NCBI RefSeq assembly: GCF_003391115.1
Contig: NZ_QTJP01000001.1
Span: 248,001 to 312,000 of the forward strand
DNA length: 64,000 bases
Direction: 5' to 3'
DNA from: Sphingomonas crusticola
GTDB lineage: Bacteria > Pseudomonadota > Alphaproteobacteria > Sphingomonadales > Sphingomonadaceae
Part shown: positions 1-9,531 of the stretch, one piece after another
Numbering within the stretch: position 1 is the first letter of the stretch
Layout: each line of letters starts with the position of its first letter
Program-made: the position numbers and the translations under genes
The notes under the pieces: model-generated
Database searches by the model: none
Seen by the model: only the letters and a program-made list of their open reading frames with translations
Told to the model about the DNA's origin: nothing

Positions 1-305
1 GCATTGTCATAGCCGTCGAGCGTTGCGAGCAGCCGGCCGCTGGTGACGTTGCTGGTCAGCGCCTCGGCATCATAAGGCGTGCGGGTCAGCAGAATGGGTG
101 CGTCGTGCGCGCCCTTGGGAATGAGAATGACGGCATGGAGTTTGACGCCGTCGCGCATCGGAATGTCGACCGCACGCCGCTCATGATCCCAGCTTTCGGT
201 CGCTGGAATGATATTGGCGGGCGTCTCATTGTAGGGCGGGGGCGGGGCGGCGCTCGCGACGGCCGCCATAGAAGCGATAACTACCAAAAACACCGCGCGG
301 ATCAT
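1..305 (-). CDS. CocE/NonD family hydrolase (N-terminal part; runs off the window)
   Basis: Only the first 101 residues are present; the rest lies left of base 1. The sequence starts with a hydrophobic signal peptide (residues 1 to about 19, ending ASAA) and a Pro-rich linker. It then has the typical opening of the CocE/NonD (X-Pro dipeptidyl-peptidase S15-like) fold: VDIPMRDGVKLHAVI followed by APILLTRTPYDA. Family members are alpha/beta hydrolases acting on esters or amides such as acyl-cephalosporins or dipeptides, often in the periplasm. The catalytic Ser lies beyond the window, so the substrate cannot be judged. The ATG at 305 directly precedes the signal sequence. Confidence 0.8.
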   Translation of the reverse strand, partial: MIRAVFLVVIASMAAVASAAPPPPYNETPANIIPATESWDHERRAVDIPMRDGVKLHAVILIPKGAHDAPILLTRTPYDAEALTSNVTSGRLLATLDGYDN

Positions 306-354
306 GCGATTCCCCCAGTCGACGCGCTGTTATCGACCGGGGGAGAAAGCCTGT

Positions 355-657
355 CTAGGCGACGCGGGCGCCGGTAATCGGGAAGCTGCCGAAGATGCCC
401 GCCTTGACCTTCCCATCGAGCGTATCGCCCGTAATCGTCGCCTTGCAGGAGAGCGTCACCGGCATCGGTTTGGAGACGTGCATCGTCCAGGACAATGTGT
501 CGCCGTCCACCAGGCCGTCGTCGATCTCCTTGCGACCAATCTCGCCTTCGGCCGACCCGGAGAAGCTGTCGCCGGCGCTGACTACCGTCAGCAGGAATTC
601 CTGGGCGCCCATCGGGCTTTCAACCGTGCAGTTCCACTTGCCGTCAACTTCGGCCAT
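355..657 (-). CDS. Conserved hypothetical protein, 100 aa
   Basis: The protein starts MAEVDGKWNCTVES and has the feel of a small beta-rich, soluble, lipocalin-like domain: alternating strands, with TVESPMGAQEFLLTVV and later KVKAGIFGSFPITG. There is no signal peptide or membrane segment. The start at 657 is set by AGGAG seven bases upstream of the ATG; the frame stays open further upstream but without a ribosome-binding site. It lies between the CocE-type hydrolase on the same strand and divergent clpB. I do not recognise a named function. The WxxTVESPMG opening is shared by small sphingomonad proteins of unknown role. Confidence 0.7.
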   Translation of the reverse strand: MAEVDGKWNCTVESPMGAQEFLLTVVSAGDSFSGSAEGEIGRKEIDDGLVDGDTLSWTMHVSKPMPVTLSCKATITGDTLDGKVKAGIFGSFPITGARVA

Positions 658-779
658 GCCAATCTCCTGATACGCGACGCGATACACGCGGCGGCTTTTG
701 CGGGTGACGGGAAAAAGATCAAGCGGCGCCTTGTGTTGCTGAATTACCACACCATATCGCGGCGGAAAGGGAGGCTGAA

Positions 780-3359
780 TTGAACCTCGAAAAGTTTACT
801 GAGCGCGCCAAGGGATTCCTACAGGCGGCGCAGACCGTTTCCATTCGCATGAGCCACCAGCGGATTTCGCCCGAGCACCTGCTGAAGGCGCTGCTGGAAG
901 ATGAGCAAGGCATGGCATCAGGGCTCATTCGCGCTGCCGGCGGCGATCCCGCAATCGCGCTAAGTGCTACAGACGCGGCGCTGGCGAGGATCCCGGTCGT
1001 TTCGGGCGGCGGCGCCCAGCAGACACCCGGTATCGATAACGATCTCGTCCGCATCCTCGATCAGGCCGAGCAGATCGCGCAGAAATCCGGCGATTCCTAC
1101 GTTACAGTCGAGCGGATGTTGCTGGCGCTGGCGCTGGCAAAGACGTCGGCGGCGGGCAAGGCGCTCGCCGATGCAGGCGTAAAGCCCGAGGCGCTCAACA
1201 GCGCGATCAACGAGCTGCGCGGCGGACGCACCGCGGATACCGCTTCGGCCGAAGATCGTTACGATGCGCTGCGCAAGTTCGCGCGCGACCTCACCGAGGC
1301 TGCACGTGAGGGTAAGCTCGATCCGGTGATCGGCCGCGACGAAGAGATCCGCCGCACCATCCAGATCCTGGCGCGGCGCACGAAGAACAACCCCGTCCTG
1401 ATCGGCGAGCCCGGCACCGGCAAGACCGCGATCGCCGAAGGTCTCGCGCTGCGTATCGCCAATGGCGATGTGCCCGATGGCCTGAAGGACCGCAAATTGA
1501 TGGCGCTCGACATGGGCAGCCTGATCGCGGGTGCAAAATATCGCGGTGAATTCGAGGAGCGGCTTAAGGGTGTGCTGGACGAGGTGAAGGGCGCCGAAGG
1601 GCACATCATCCTGTTCATCGACGAGATGCACACGCTGGTCGGCGCTGGCAAATCCGAAGGCGCGATGGACGCGGGCAATCTGCTCAAGCCGGCGCTTGCC
1701 CGGGGCGAGCTGCATTGCATCGGCGCGACGACGCTCGACGAATATCGCAAATATGTCGAGAAGGACCCCGCCCTGCAGCGGCGCTTCCAGCCGGTGTTCG
1801 TCGGCGAGCCGACGGTCGAGGATACGATCTCGATCCTGCGCGGCCTGAAGGAAAAGTACGAGCTGCACCATGGCGTGCGCATCGCCGACGGGGCTCTGGT
1901 CGCGGCGGCGACCCTGTCCAACCGCTACATCACCGACCGCTTCCTGCCGGACAAGGCGATCGACCTGATGGACGAGGCCGCGTCGCGCCTGCGGATGGAG
2001 GTGGAAAGCAAGCCCGAGGAGATCGAAAGCCTCGATCGCCGCATCATCCGCCTCAAGATCGAGCGCGAGGCGCTGTCGAAGGAAAGCGATCAAGCGTCCA
2101 AGGATCGCCTCACCACGCTGGAGCGAGATCTCGCTGAGCTTGAGCAGCAGTCGGCCGAGCTGACCGCGCGGTGGCAGGCTGAGAAAGAGAAGATCAACGC
2201 CGAGACCAAGATCAAGGAGCAGCTGGATCAGGCGCGCACCGCGCTCGATCAGGCCCAGCGCTCCGGCGATCTCGCCAAGGCGGGCGAGCTTTCCTACGGC
2301 ACGATCCCGGCACTAGAGCGCCAGCTTGCCGAAGCCGAGGGTGCGGCCAAGGGCGCAATGGTGCGCGAGGAGGTTACGGCCGAGGATATTGCCGGTGTGG
2401 TGGCACGCTGGACCGGCATTCCGGTCGAGCGGATGCTGCAGGGCGAGCGCGAGAAGTTGCTGCGGATGGAAGAGGTGATCGGCGCTCGCGTGATCGGCCA
2501 GGCCGATGCGGTCGCCGCCGTCTCGCGTGCCGTCCGTCGCGCGCGCGCCGGCCTGCAGGATCCCAACCGGCCGCTCGGCTCATTCCTCTTCCTGGGGCCG
2601 ACCGGCGTCGGCAAGACCGAGCTTACCAAGGCGCTCGCCGGCTATCTGTTCGACGACGATAGCGCGATGGTCCGTATCGACATGAGCGAGTTCATGGAGA
2701 AGCATAGCGTCGCCCGCCTGATCGGCGCGCCTCCGGGCTATGTCGGCTATGAGGAAGGCGGCGTGCTGACCGAGGCGGTGCGGCGCCGGCCCTATCAGGT
2801 TGTCCTGTTCGACGAGGTCGAAAAGGCCCACGGCGACGTGTTCAACATCCTGTTGCAGGTGCTCGACGACGGCCGGCTGACGGACGGGCAGGGGCGGACG
2901 GTGGATTTCACCAACACGCTCATCATCCTGACCTCGAACCTCGGCTCGCAATTCCTGGCCAACCTGCCGGAGGATGCGTCGACCGAGGTGGTCGAGCCGC
3001 AGGTGATGGAGGTCGTGCGCGCGCATTTCCGCCCGGAATTCCTCAACCGGCTGGACGAGATCATCCTGTTCCACCGGCTCGGACAGGCGCATATGGGCCC
3101 GATCGTCGACATCCAGGTCGGCCGCGTCCAGAAATTGCTGACCGACCGTAAGGTGACGCTGCGGCTCTCCGACGGTGCCCGCGAATGGCTTGGCCGGGTC
3201 GGCTATGATCCGGTCTACGGCGCACGGCCGTTGAAGCGCGCGGTGCAGAAATATCTGCAGGACCCGCTCGCCGAGGCGATCTTGCGGGGTGATGTGCCCG
3301 ATGGAGCCACGGTCGAGGTTGACGACGCCGATGGCAAGCTTGCGTTGAACGTCATCTAG
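780..3359 (+). CDS. clpB: ATP-dependent disaggregase ClpB
   Basis: This Hsp100 chaperone works with DnaK to extract polypeptides from aggregates in the cytoplasm. All domains are present over 859 aa, the usual ClpB length: the double Clp N domain (1-145), AAA+ module 1 with Walker A GEPGTGKT near residue 209, the long coiled-coil M domain (about 405-525) that separates ClpB from ClpA and ClpC, AAA+ module 2 with Walker A GPTGVGKT near residue 606, and the D2-small C-terminus. The start codon is TTG at 780, giving the family N-terminus MNLEKFT, with AGGGAGG a few bases upstream. No in-frame ATG fits. It ends at a strong terminator shared with the opposing TonB receptor. Confidence 0.97.
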   Translation: MNLEKFTERAKGFLQAAQTVSIRMSHQRISPEHLLKALLEDEQGMASGLIRAAGGDPAIALSATDAALARIPVVSGGGAQQTPGIDNDLVRILDQAEQIAQKSGDSYVTVERMLLALALAKTSAAGKALADAGVKPEALNSAINELRGGRTADTASAEDRYDALRKFARDLTEAAREGKLDPVIGRDEEIRRTIQILARRTKNNPVLIGEPGTGKTAIAEGLALRIANGDVPDGLKDRKLMALDMGSLIAGAKYRGEFEERLKGVLDEVKGAEGHIILFIDEMHTLVGAGKSEGAMDAGNLLKPALARGELHCIGATTLDEYRKYVEKDPALQRRFQPVFVGEPTVEDTISILRGLKEKYELHHGVRIADGALVAAATLSNRYITDRFLPDKAIDLMDEAASRLRMEVESKPEEIESLDRRIIRLKIEREALSKESDQASKDRLTTLERDLAELEQQSAELTARWQAEKEKINAETKIKEQLDQARTALDQAQRSGDLAKAGELSYGTIPALERQLAEAEGAAKGAMVREEVTAEDIAGVVARWTGIPVERMLQGEREKLLRMEEVIGARVIGQADAVAAVSRAVRRARAGLQDPNRPLGSFLFLGPTGVGKTELTKALAGYLFDDDSAMVRIDMSEFMEKHSVARLIGAPPGYVGYEEGGVLTEAVRRRPYQVVLFDEVEKAHGDVFNILLQVLDDGRLTDGQGRTVDFTNTLIILTSNLGSQFLANLPEDASTEVVEPQVMEVVRAHFRPEFLNRLDEIILFHRLGQAHMGPIVDIQVGRVQKLLTDRKVTLRLSDGAREWLGRVGYDPVYGARPLKRAVQKYLQDPLAEAILRGDVPDGATVEVDDADGKLALNVI

Positions 3360-3367
3360 TCGCTGCT

Positions 3368-3385
3368 CCCCGGCTAAAGCCGGGG
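3368..3385. repeat. CCCCGGC-type palindromic intergenic repeat
   Basis: Perfect 8-bp arms CCCCGGCT and AGCCGGGG around an AA loop, just after the clpB stop. Similar GC-rich palindromes occur at 17166-17228 and 34217-34234, with a partial copy near 39150. They look like one dispersed repeat family of the sphingomonad type. Confidence 0.5.
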
Positions 3386-3434
3386 CCCGGGCTGTCATCG
3401 TTGCGGCCAACGCGTTGGCCCGACGCATAAGAAA

Positions 3435-3460
3435 AGGGGCGGCTCTTGCGAGCCGCCCCT
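3435..3460. terminator. Bidirectional rho-independent terminator
   Basis: The 11-bp perfect stem AGGGGCGGCTC / GAGCCGCCCCT has a TTGC loop. A T-rich tract (3461-3468) follows on the plus strand and an A tract (3432-3435) lies on the other side, so it can end both clpB (+) and the TonB receptor (-), whose stop is at 3490. Confidence 0.85.
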
Positions 3461-3489
3461 CTCTTTTTGCTCGTTCAGGTTTCTGAAGA

Positions 3490-6400
3490 TCAGAACTTGA
3501 AGCTCGCGCCGGCGCGGAAGGTCCGGCCGATGACGCCGGCATAATGCCAGGTCGGCAGATAGTTGATGCCCGAGTAGGACGCCGGAGCGATCGGAGCCTT
3601 CTCGTTCGTGAAGTTACCAACATCGACGTAGAAGGTGAACTTGTCGTTCACTTCATACGAGGCATGAAGGTCGGCGTAGATGAACTTCTTGATGTAGCAG
3701 AAGTTATCCGTGTTGCCGGTCGAGTAGAGATTATTGGCGCAGCTGAGATCGATCTTGCCGGTGGCAGGATCGGCATCATATTCGTCGGCGCCAACCGACT
3801 TGATGCGCGAGACATAGTAGGTCGTCGCCGCGATCGAGAACTTGCCGACATCGAGCGAGTTCATCCAGTTGCCGCGAACGCGCGGCGTGCCCGCACCGGA
3901 CGAAAGCTCGTACGGTCCGAGGGTGCCGACATATTTGCGGACGATGCCGTCGCCGAAATTGACGTTGTACTTCAGGATGTAGGTCACGTCCGCCCGGCTG
4001 GTGAAGCGAACACCGTCGCCCAGCGGGATGTTGGCGGTAGCCGAGAAGTCGAGACCCTGGGTCTTGAAGTAACCCGCGTTAACATAGGGTCCGTTGATGA
4101 CCAGCACACGGGGCAGGGCATTCGGGAACAGCGGATCGATCGCGTCGACCGCGGAGACCGAATAGCCGGGGATTGCCGCGACCGCCGCACGTGCGGCAGC
4201 TTCCGTGGTCTGGCTGAAGTAGGCCGCACGTGCCTTGCCCGCGTCGGGACCGGCAACGATCACGTTGGTCTTCTTCACGTTATAATAATCGGCCGTGAGG
4301 CTGAGCCAGCGCACCGGCTGAGCCACCACACCAGCGGTGAAGCTGGTCGACTTTTCAGGCTTCAGATCCGGGTTGCCCGCGAAACCGCCACCGACGCTGA
4401 ATGGCAGCGCGTAAGGATTGGTGGTGCTGCAGCTCGTGGTCGTCCCGGTACCGCCATGTGCCAGCACGAAGCTGCAAGGCGGCGAGTAGGTCACGAAGCC
4501 CGGGAAGCTCGAGCGCGGATTGCTTTCCGCGAACGTCGGTGCACGGAAGCCCTTCGAGAAGGTGCCGCGCAGCGCGATCTCCTTGATCGGGTTCCACTTT
4601 GCGCCGATCTTCGGCGAGAAGTGGCTGAAGCCCTCCGAATAATGATCGTAACGGCCCGAAATGTCGACGCCGAGGGACTGGAGAACCGGCACGCCCAATT
4701 CGAAATAGCCTGCCGACACGGTGTGCTTACCGAAGGCGGCAGCCGTGTTGGCATAATTGGCCAGCACGGGGTTGAGGCTGTTATTCTCCTCGACTTCGCG
4801 GCGGATCTGCCCGCCGACGACCAGCTGCGCCATGCCGCCGGGGAGCTCGAACAGGTCCTTGCTGATCGACGCGTCAAGCGAGGCCATCGACGTGTGCGAA
4901 TCGACGCTGAGGTTCGGAGCGATCTGCTGACGAACCGCGTCGCTGTTCGTGTACGGGTTGATGAAATTATACGCGCCGGTGTTGATCGCCTGCTTGAGCC
5001 CGGCAATGTTGATCACGCCGAAGGCATTGATCGTCAGATTGTCCTTGGCGCCGACCGCGTCGACGCGCCAGTTCCAATCATCGCCGAAGCTGCCCTTCAG
5101 GCCGGCCGCACCACGAATGACTTCGTTGATACGATGGGTGCCGGTCGGAATATCGCCGAACAGGTAATAGATGCGCGCCGCGCCATTGGCCGGATCGCCG
5201 GCGAAGGCCGCCGCATAGGGATTGTTCGGGTTGAGACGGCGGTCCGCCGCGGTGGCGCAATTCACGCCCGCTCCGCAGACATAGACCGGCAGCACGACGC
5301 CGGGGTTGTTCGAGGCGGTCTGCGGCGCGGCGCCGTAAGGCTGGCGCTGGCGGATGCCGACCGGGATCGCCTTGATGTCCACCTCGTTGTGCGAGAAGGT
5401 GCCGGTGATGTAGCCCTCGATATTGTCGTTCAAGCGGATGCTCAGGCGGCCGGTCGCGGAATAACGCTCCTGCTTCGGCTGGATCTGCGAATAATCATAG
5501 GTGTTGTCGTGCGCGCAACCGACACCGCCGGCGGCGCCCGTCACCGTGTAGGTCCGGCCGCAACCGGAGAGATTGAGCGAGGTGTAGGTCCCGACGGCGG
5601 CGGTTCCGCCCGTGAAGGGATCATTCAGATCGCTCTGCGTCGTGCGACGGACAACCGCGTTGATCGTCGGCGTCGAAAGCGAGCTGTCGGCGGTGTTGCC
5701 GTCGTTGCCGCCGATCGAGCTGAGGTCGGTCGTGTTGAACGGGAAGCCGCGATCCTTGACCGCGACGCGGCCATCATGCTGGTATTCGCCGTTGACGTAG
5801 AAGTTCCAGCCGGTGGCGTCATAGTCGCCATAGCCCAGCGTCAGGTTGGCGCGCTGGCGGGCAGCGTCGCCATGCTGGCTGATGCCGCCTTCGACAGTGC
5901 CGGCGACGCCCTGGAAGTTCTTCTTCATGATGATGTTGACCACGCCGCCGATCGCGTCGGCACCATAGGTCGAGGATGCACCATCCTTCAGCACTTCGAC
6001 CCGCTCGACCGCGCTGAACGGGATCGAGTTGAGATCGGTGTAGGCATTGTGGCCGTCGTCGTTGAGCGGGAAGTTGGTCGAACGCAGGCCGTCGATGAGG
6101 ACCAGCGTCGAGGAGACGCCGAGACCGCGCAGCGAAACCGCCGCGCCGCCGGCGGAGAAGCCGCCCTGGAAGCCGGTCGAGATCGAGCCGGCGCCGTCGG
6201 CCGAGACCGAGCGGATCGCATCGTTGATGTTGGTGATGCCGCTCTTCACGAGGCTGTCCGCGGTCAGCACGGTGACGGGCGACGGAGTCTCGGTGGAGGT
6301 GCGGCGCAGCAGCGAGCCGGTCACGACGATTTCGTCGCCCTGCGTGCCCGTCTGCTGGACGCCGGTGGCGGCATCAACGGCGGCGGGGCTGTTCGGGCCA

Positions 6401-6552
6401 GTGGCCTCGGACGGAGCGGGCGGGGTCGGCGTGGTGGTGGCGGCCGGTACCTGGGCAAATGCCGGAGCGGCAAGCGAGGCCAAGGCGAGCGACGCGAGAG
6501 TGGGAAGGGCCGAGCCGGCAAGCAGGCGTCGGGCCGAGATGGTGGAAATCAT
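3490..6552 (-). CDS. TonB-dependent outer-membrane receptor, 1020 aa
   Basis: It transports an unknown large substrate across the outer membrane using TonB energy. A signal peptide ends near residue 33 (AAPAFA). A low-complexity Thr/Pro linker and a TonB box-like DEIVVTGS (about 72-79) follow. The plug domain includes SPVTVLTADSL, a VSLRGLG segment and VLIDGLR, then VERVEVLKDGASSTYGADAIGGVVNII. The 22-strand barrel ends ...RAGASFKF with the terminal Phe expected for BAM insertion. Many DxNxxN-rich loops and the Cys-containing loops fit the large receptors of Sphingomonadales that take up sugars or peptides. No Fur box is visible, and no neighbouring hydrolase reveals the ligand. A GGGGGC motif about 10 bases upstream serves as a weak ribosome-binding site. 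Confidence 0.93.
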   Translation of the reverse strand: MISTISARRLLAGSALPTLASLALASLAAPAFAQVPAATTTPTPPAPSEATGPNSPAAVDAATGVQQTGTQGDEIVVTGSLLRRTSTETPSPVTVLTADSLVKSGITNINDAIRSVSADGAGSISTGFQGGFSAGGAAVSLRGLGVSSTLVLIDGLRSTNFPLNDDGHNAYTDLNSIPFSAVERVEVLKDGASSTYGADAIGGVVNIIMKKNFQGVAGTVEGGISQHGDAARQRANLTLGYGDYDATGWNFYVNGEYQHDGRVAVKDRGFPFNTTDLSSIGGNDGNTADSSLSTPTINAVVRRTTQSDLNDPFTGGTAAVGTYTSLNLSGCGRTYTVTGAAGGVGCAHDNTYDYSQIQPKQERYSATGRLSIRLNDNIEGYITGTFSHNEVDIKAIPVGIRQRQPYGAAPQTASNNPGVVLPVYVCGAGVNCATAADRRLNPNNPYAAAFAGDPANGAARIYYLFGDIPTGTHRINEVIRGAAGLKGSFGDDWNWRVDAVGAKDNLTINAFGVINIAGLKQAINTGAYNFINPYTNSDAVRQQIAPNLSVDSHTSMASLDASISKDLFELPGGMAQLVVGGQIRREVEENNSLNPVLANYANTAAAFGKHTVSAGYFELGVPVLQSLGVDISGRYDHYSEGFSHFSPKIGAKWNPIKEIALRGTFSKGFRAPTFAESNPRSSFPGFVTYSPPCSFVLAHGGTGTTTSCSTTNPYALPFSVGGGFAGNPDLKPEKSTSFTAGVVAQPVRWLSLTADYYNVKKTNVIVAGPDAGKARAAYFSQTTEAAARAAVAAIPGYSVSAVDAIDPLFPNALPRVLVINGPYVNAGYFKTQGLDFSATANIPLGDGVRFTSRADVTYILKYNVNFGDGIVRKYVGTLGPYELSSGAGTPRVRGNWMNSLDVGKFSIAATTYYVSRIKSVGADEYDADPATGKIDLSCANNLYSTGNTDNFCYIKKFIYADLHASYEVNDKFTFYVDVGNFTNEKAPIAPASYSGINYLPTWHYAGVIGRTFRAGASFKF

Positions 6553-7030
6553 AGCGATTAAGCCCCCGAAAGGTCGGCCCGGTGTCCCCTAAGGCCGAAT
6601 TGGTTGTCTCTGCTGCATGCGCGAATGCAATTGCCGCAAAGCCTGTTCGCACGATGCGCATTCGTTCCCACCGTGTAAACTTTTCTGGGGGAGGATGTGC
6701 ATCTTCTCAGGGTTCTGTCGTATTTTCGCAACAGAGCCCGCCTAGGAGTTCAGCCTCTTGCGCCTCCCGCAGGCGCGAACAATATTTCAAATTCGGGCTT
6801 AGAAACGCGCTTTGGACGACATTTCATGCCAATCGACGCACGATTATTCCCGAGCCTGATCTACGCCGCCCGCGCGCTCCGGCAGACGGCCGACCAAGAC
6901 TGCTGACCAAAAGGCGTTCCGCCGCCGATCTGTCCGCCCGCCTCCGCCGCCAGGCCCGTTGGGAGGCGGTGGCGCGTAGCGCGGGAAGCGGGGTTTTTTT
7001 TGAGGATCGCTTTCCCTAAGGCTGACTGCA
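6553..7030. other. 478-bp intergenic region between divergent TonB receptor and ybgC
   Basis: No convincing gene is present: the open frames here lack ribosome-binding sites and family-like sequence. The region must hold the promoters of both flanking transcription units. An inverted repeat (CCGCCTCC near 6938-6945 and GGAGGCGG at 6962-6969) and a run of eight T at about 6993-7000 lie just upstream of ybgC. Together they could act as an attenuator or end a short leader RNA, but the stem next to the T run is weak. Confidence 0.4.
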
Positions 7031-7495
7031 ATGGAGTGTGCACAGTCAGACCGGCCCTATGCGGGCCGCTTCCTCGACGGAGAGCATCGCTTCACGGTGC
7101 GCGTGTATTATGAAGATACCGACGCCGGGGGTGTGGTCTATCATGCCAATTTCCTGCGTTTCTTCGAGCGGGCGCGCACGGATATGCTTGCGCTGGCCGG
7201 GGCCGACATTGCGGCCACGCTGAACGCGAAAGAGGGCGGCTATGTCGTCGCCGCCGCCGACCTCAGATATTTGCGGCCGGCCCGCCTTGGCGAGGTGCTG
7301 ATCATCCTCAGCCGCCTGGTTGAGGTGCGGCAGGCGGCATGCACCATTCAGCAAAGAGTCATGCGCGACGATCAGATGCTGGTCGAAGGCAAGCTGACCG
7401 TCGCCTTCGTCGGCACCGACGGGCGACCGAAGCGCCAGCCCACGGCGTGGATCGAGGCATTTCAGGGTTTCAACGGAGCAGAACAAAAAACATGA
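7031..7495 (+). CDS. ybgC: Tol-Pal-associated acyl-CoA thioesterase YbgC
   Basis: A hot-dog-fold 4-hydroxybenzoyl-CoA-type thioesterase of 154 aa. The catalytic signature YYEDTDAGGVVYHANFLRFFERAR sits at about residues 22-45 with the conserved Asp. YbgC proteins hydrolyse short or medium acyl-CoA or acyl-ACP and are thought to link lipid metabolism to the Tol-Pal envelope complex. It is the first gene of the tol-pal operon, and its stop overlaps the tolQ start (ATGA). It is not preceded by ruvABC as in many proteobacteria. Confidence 0.93.
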   Translation: MECAQSDRPYAGRFLDGEHRFTVRVYYEDTDAGGVVYHANFLRFFERARTDMLALAGADIAATLNAKEGGYVVAAADLRYLRPARLGEVLIILSRLVEVRQAACTIQQRVMRDDQMLVEGKLTVAFVGTDGRPKRQPTAWIEAFQGFNGAEQKT

Positions 7496-8186
7496 ACGGC
7501 CTAACCGTTACCACCGCGCAGGCGGCCATTTCTCCGATCGCTCTGTTTCTCCACGCCGATATTGTCGTGAAGATCGTGATGATTGGCCTCCTGCTGGCAA
7601 GCTTGTGGACGTGGACGATCATTTTCGGCCGCGGCAGCGTGCTGCGCCGTGCGGATCGGGCGAGCGCGGACTTCGAGAGCGATTTCGCCAAGGCGCCCGA
7701 CATCGACCGTTTCTATCAGGAGCGCGGCAAGGCGGATGCGCCCGCGGCGCGTATATTCGCGGCCGGTATTGACGAGTGGCGGCAATCCACCGCCAGCCGC
7801 CGCCTCGATCGGCAGGCGGCGCGCGACCGGCTTGGCGTCGCCATGGCGTCGGCGAGCGCGGCCGAGGTCGAGAGCTTGTCCAACGGCCTTAACATTCTCG
7901 CCACGATCGGCAGCGTCTGCCCGTTCGTCGGCCTGTTCGGCACCGTGTGGGGCATCATGCGCTCGTTCGCGGACATTGCGGCATCCCAGAATACCAGCTT
8001 CGGCGCGGTCGCACCGGGCATTGCAGAGGCGTTGTTCGCGACCGCGTTGGGCCTGTTCGCGGCGATCCCGGCGACCATCGCTTACAACCGCATGGTGTAC
8101 CGCCTCGACCGGATCGAGGCGCGCGTCAATCGCTTCGCCGACCGCTTTCACGCGACCTTGAGCCGCGAGCTGGACGGCGAAGCCTG

Positions 8187-8187
<1 letters not shown>
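7492..8187 (+). CDS. tolQ: Tol-Pal proton channel subunit TolQ
   Basis: MotA/TolQ/ExbB family inner-membrane protein, 231 aa. It has an N-terminal transmembrane helix (about residues 24-42), a cytoplasmic loop, and two further helices within LATIGSVCPFVGLFGTVWGIMRSF and LFATALGLFAAIPATIAYNRM. These helices surround TolR to form the proton-driven motor that pulls on TolA and Pal during cell constriction. The start at 7492 overlaps the ybgC stop. The frame is open further upstream, but that part lies within ybgC. Confidence 0.95.
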
Positions 8188-8623
<436 letters not shown>

Positions 8624-8624
<1 letters not shown>

Positions 8625-9502
8625 TGGATCGTACCGACGGCCGGGGCCTCGCGGTCGCGATTGTCGGCCACCTGATAGTGTTCGCGGCGCTGACGCTCGG
8701 CATCGCGCATCGCGTGCCGCCGGTGCACGCGCCGGTCGAGACGATGGATGTCCAACTGGTCGACGCGGTCGGCTTGCGTTCGGCCGCGCCCGAACCGGCG
8801 ACCGAGGCGCCGCGCGAAATGCAGGCGCCCGATGCCGGGGCACCGGTTGAGGCGCCGCCGCCTGCACCCAGCGCGACCCCGCCAACGCTCGCACCGACAC
8901 CGACGCCACCGAAGCCGGCGCCACCGACGCCCGCGCCCGCGCCGGCTAAGCCTGCTCCGGCCAAGCCCCAGCCGACGCCTACGGCAAAGCCGTCCCCGCC
9001 GTCGCGTCCGCTCACCGACATTCTCAAGGACGTGCAGTCGAAGGCGCGCAACGAGCAGGCGGGCAGCAATGCCCAGGCCAAGGCCGATCGCGCCGCTGCC
9101 GCGAAGGTCGGCAGCCTGTTGAAAGGCGTCATTGGCGCTTCGGCCGGCAAGGGCGAAAAGCCGCGGGCGGCCGTGTCCGGAGCCGCGATGAACGGGCTGG
9201 CGGCAGCCATAAAGCGTCAGGTCCAGCCCTGCTACGAACTCGGCGGGCTCGGGGGCACGCCGGCAATGCAGATCGTCACGACGCTGCGCTTGCGCTACAA
9301 CAAGGATGGATCGGTCGCGGGAAACCCCCAACTCGTCGATCAGACGGGGGTTAATGCGGGCAACCGCGCCTATGCCCAGCAGATCGCGGAAGTGGCACGC
9401 CGCGCCGTGCTACGCTGCTCGCCGGTCCATCTGCCGGCCGAATTGTATGAAGGCGGATGGGACGATCTCGATTTCCGCTTCACACCCGGACAAATGCAAT
9501 GA
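8624..9502 (+). CDS. tolA: Tol-Pal trans-envelope protein TolA (TonB/TolA family)
   Basis: It spans the periplasm between the TolQR motor and TolB/Pal. It has one N-terminal transmembrane helix (about residues 8-27), a central region very rich in Pro and Ala (about 80-130), a short Ala/Lys/Gln-rich stretch, and a C-terminal globular domain (about 190-292) containing VQPCYELGGLGG and TTLRLRYNKDGSV, typical of TolA domain III in alphaproteobacteria. The long Ala-Lys helical domain II of Escherichia coli TolA is replaced by a TonB-like Pro-rich spacer. The ATG at 8624 overlaps the tolR stop; a GTG one codon earlier is possible. 292 aa. Confidence 0.9.
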
Positions 9503-9531
9503 CGCCGGACACGAATATGGTTGGAGGATGG

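Noticed and set aside
3544-6561. A long open frame antisense to the 1020-aa TonB receptor
   Set aside because: It is Arg/Asp/Gly-rich with no domain, no ribosome-binding site and is the mirror image expected from GC-rich codon use.
6582-7019. Open frame in the gap between the TonB receptor and ybgC
   Set aside because: Arg/Ser-rich, weak start, no homology-like pattern; more likely promoter region.
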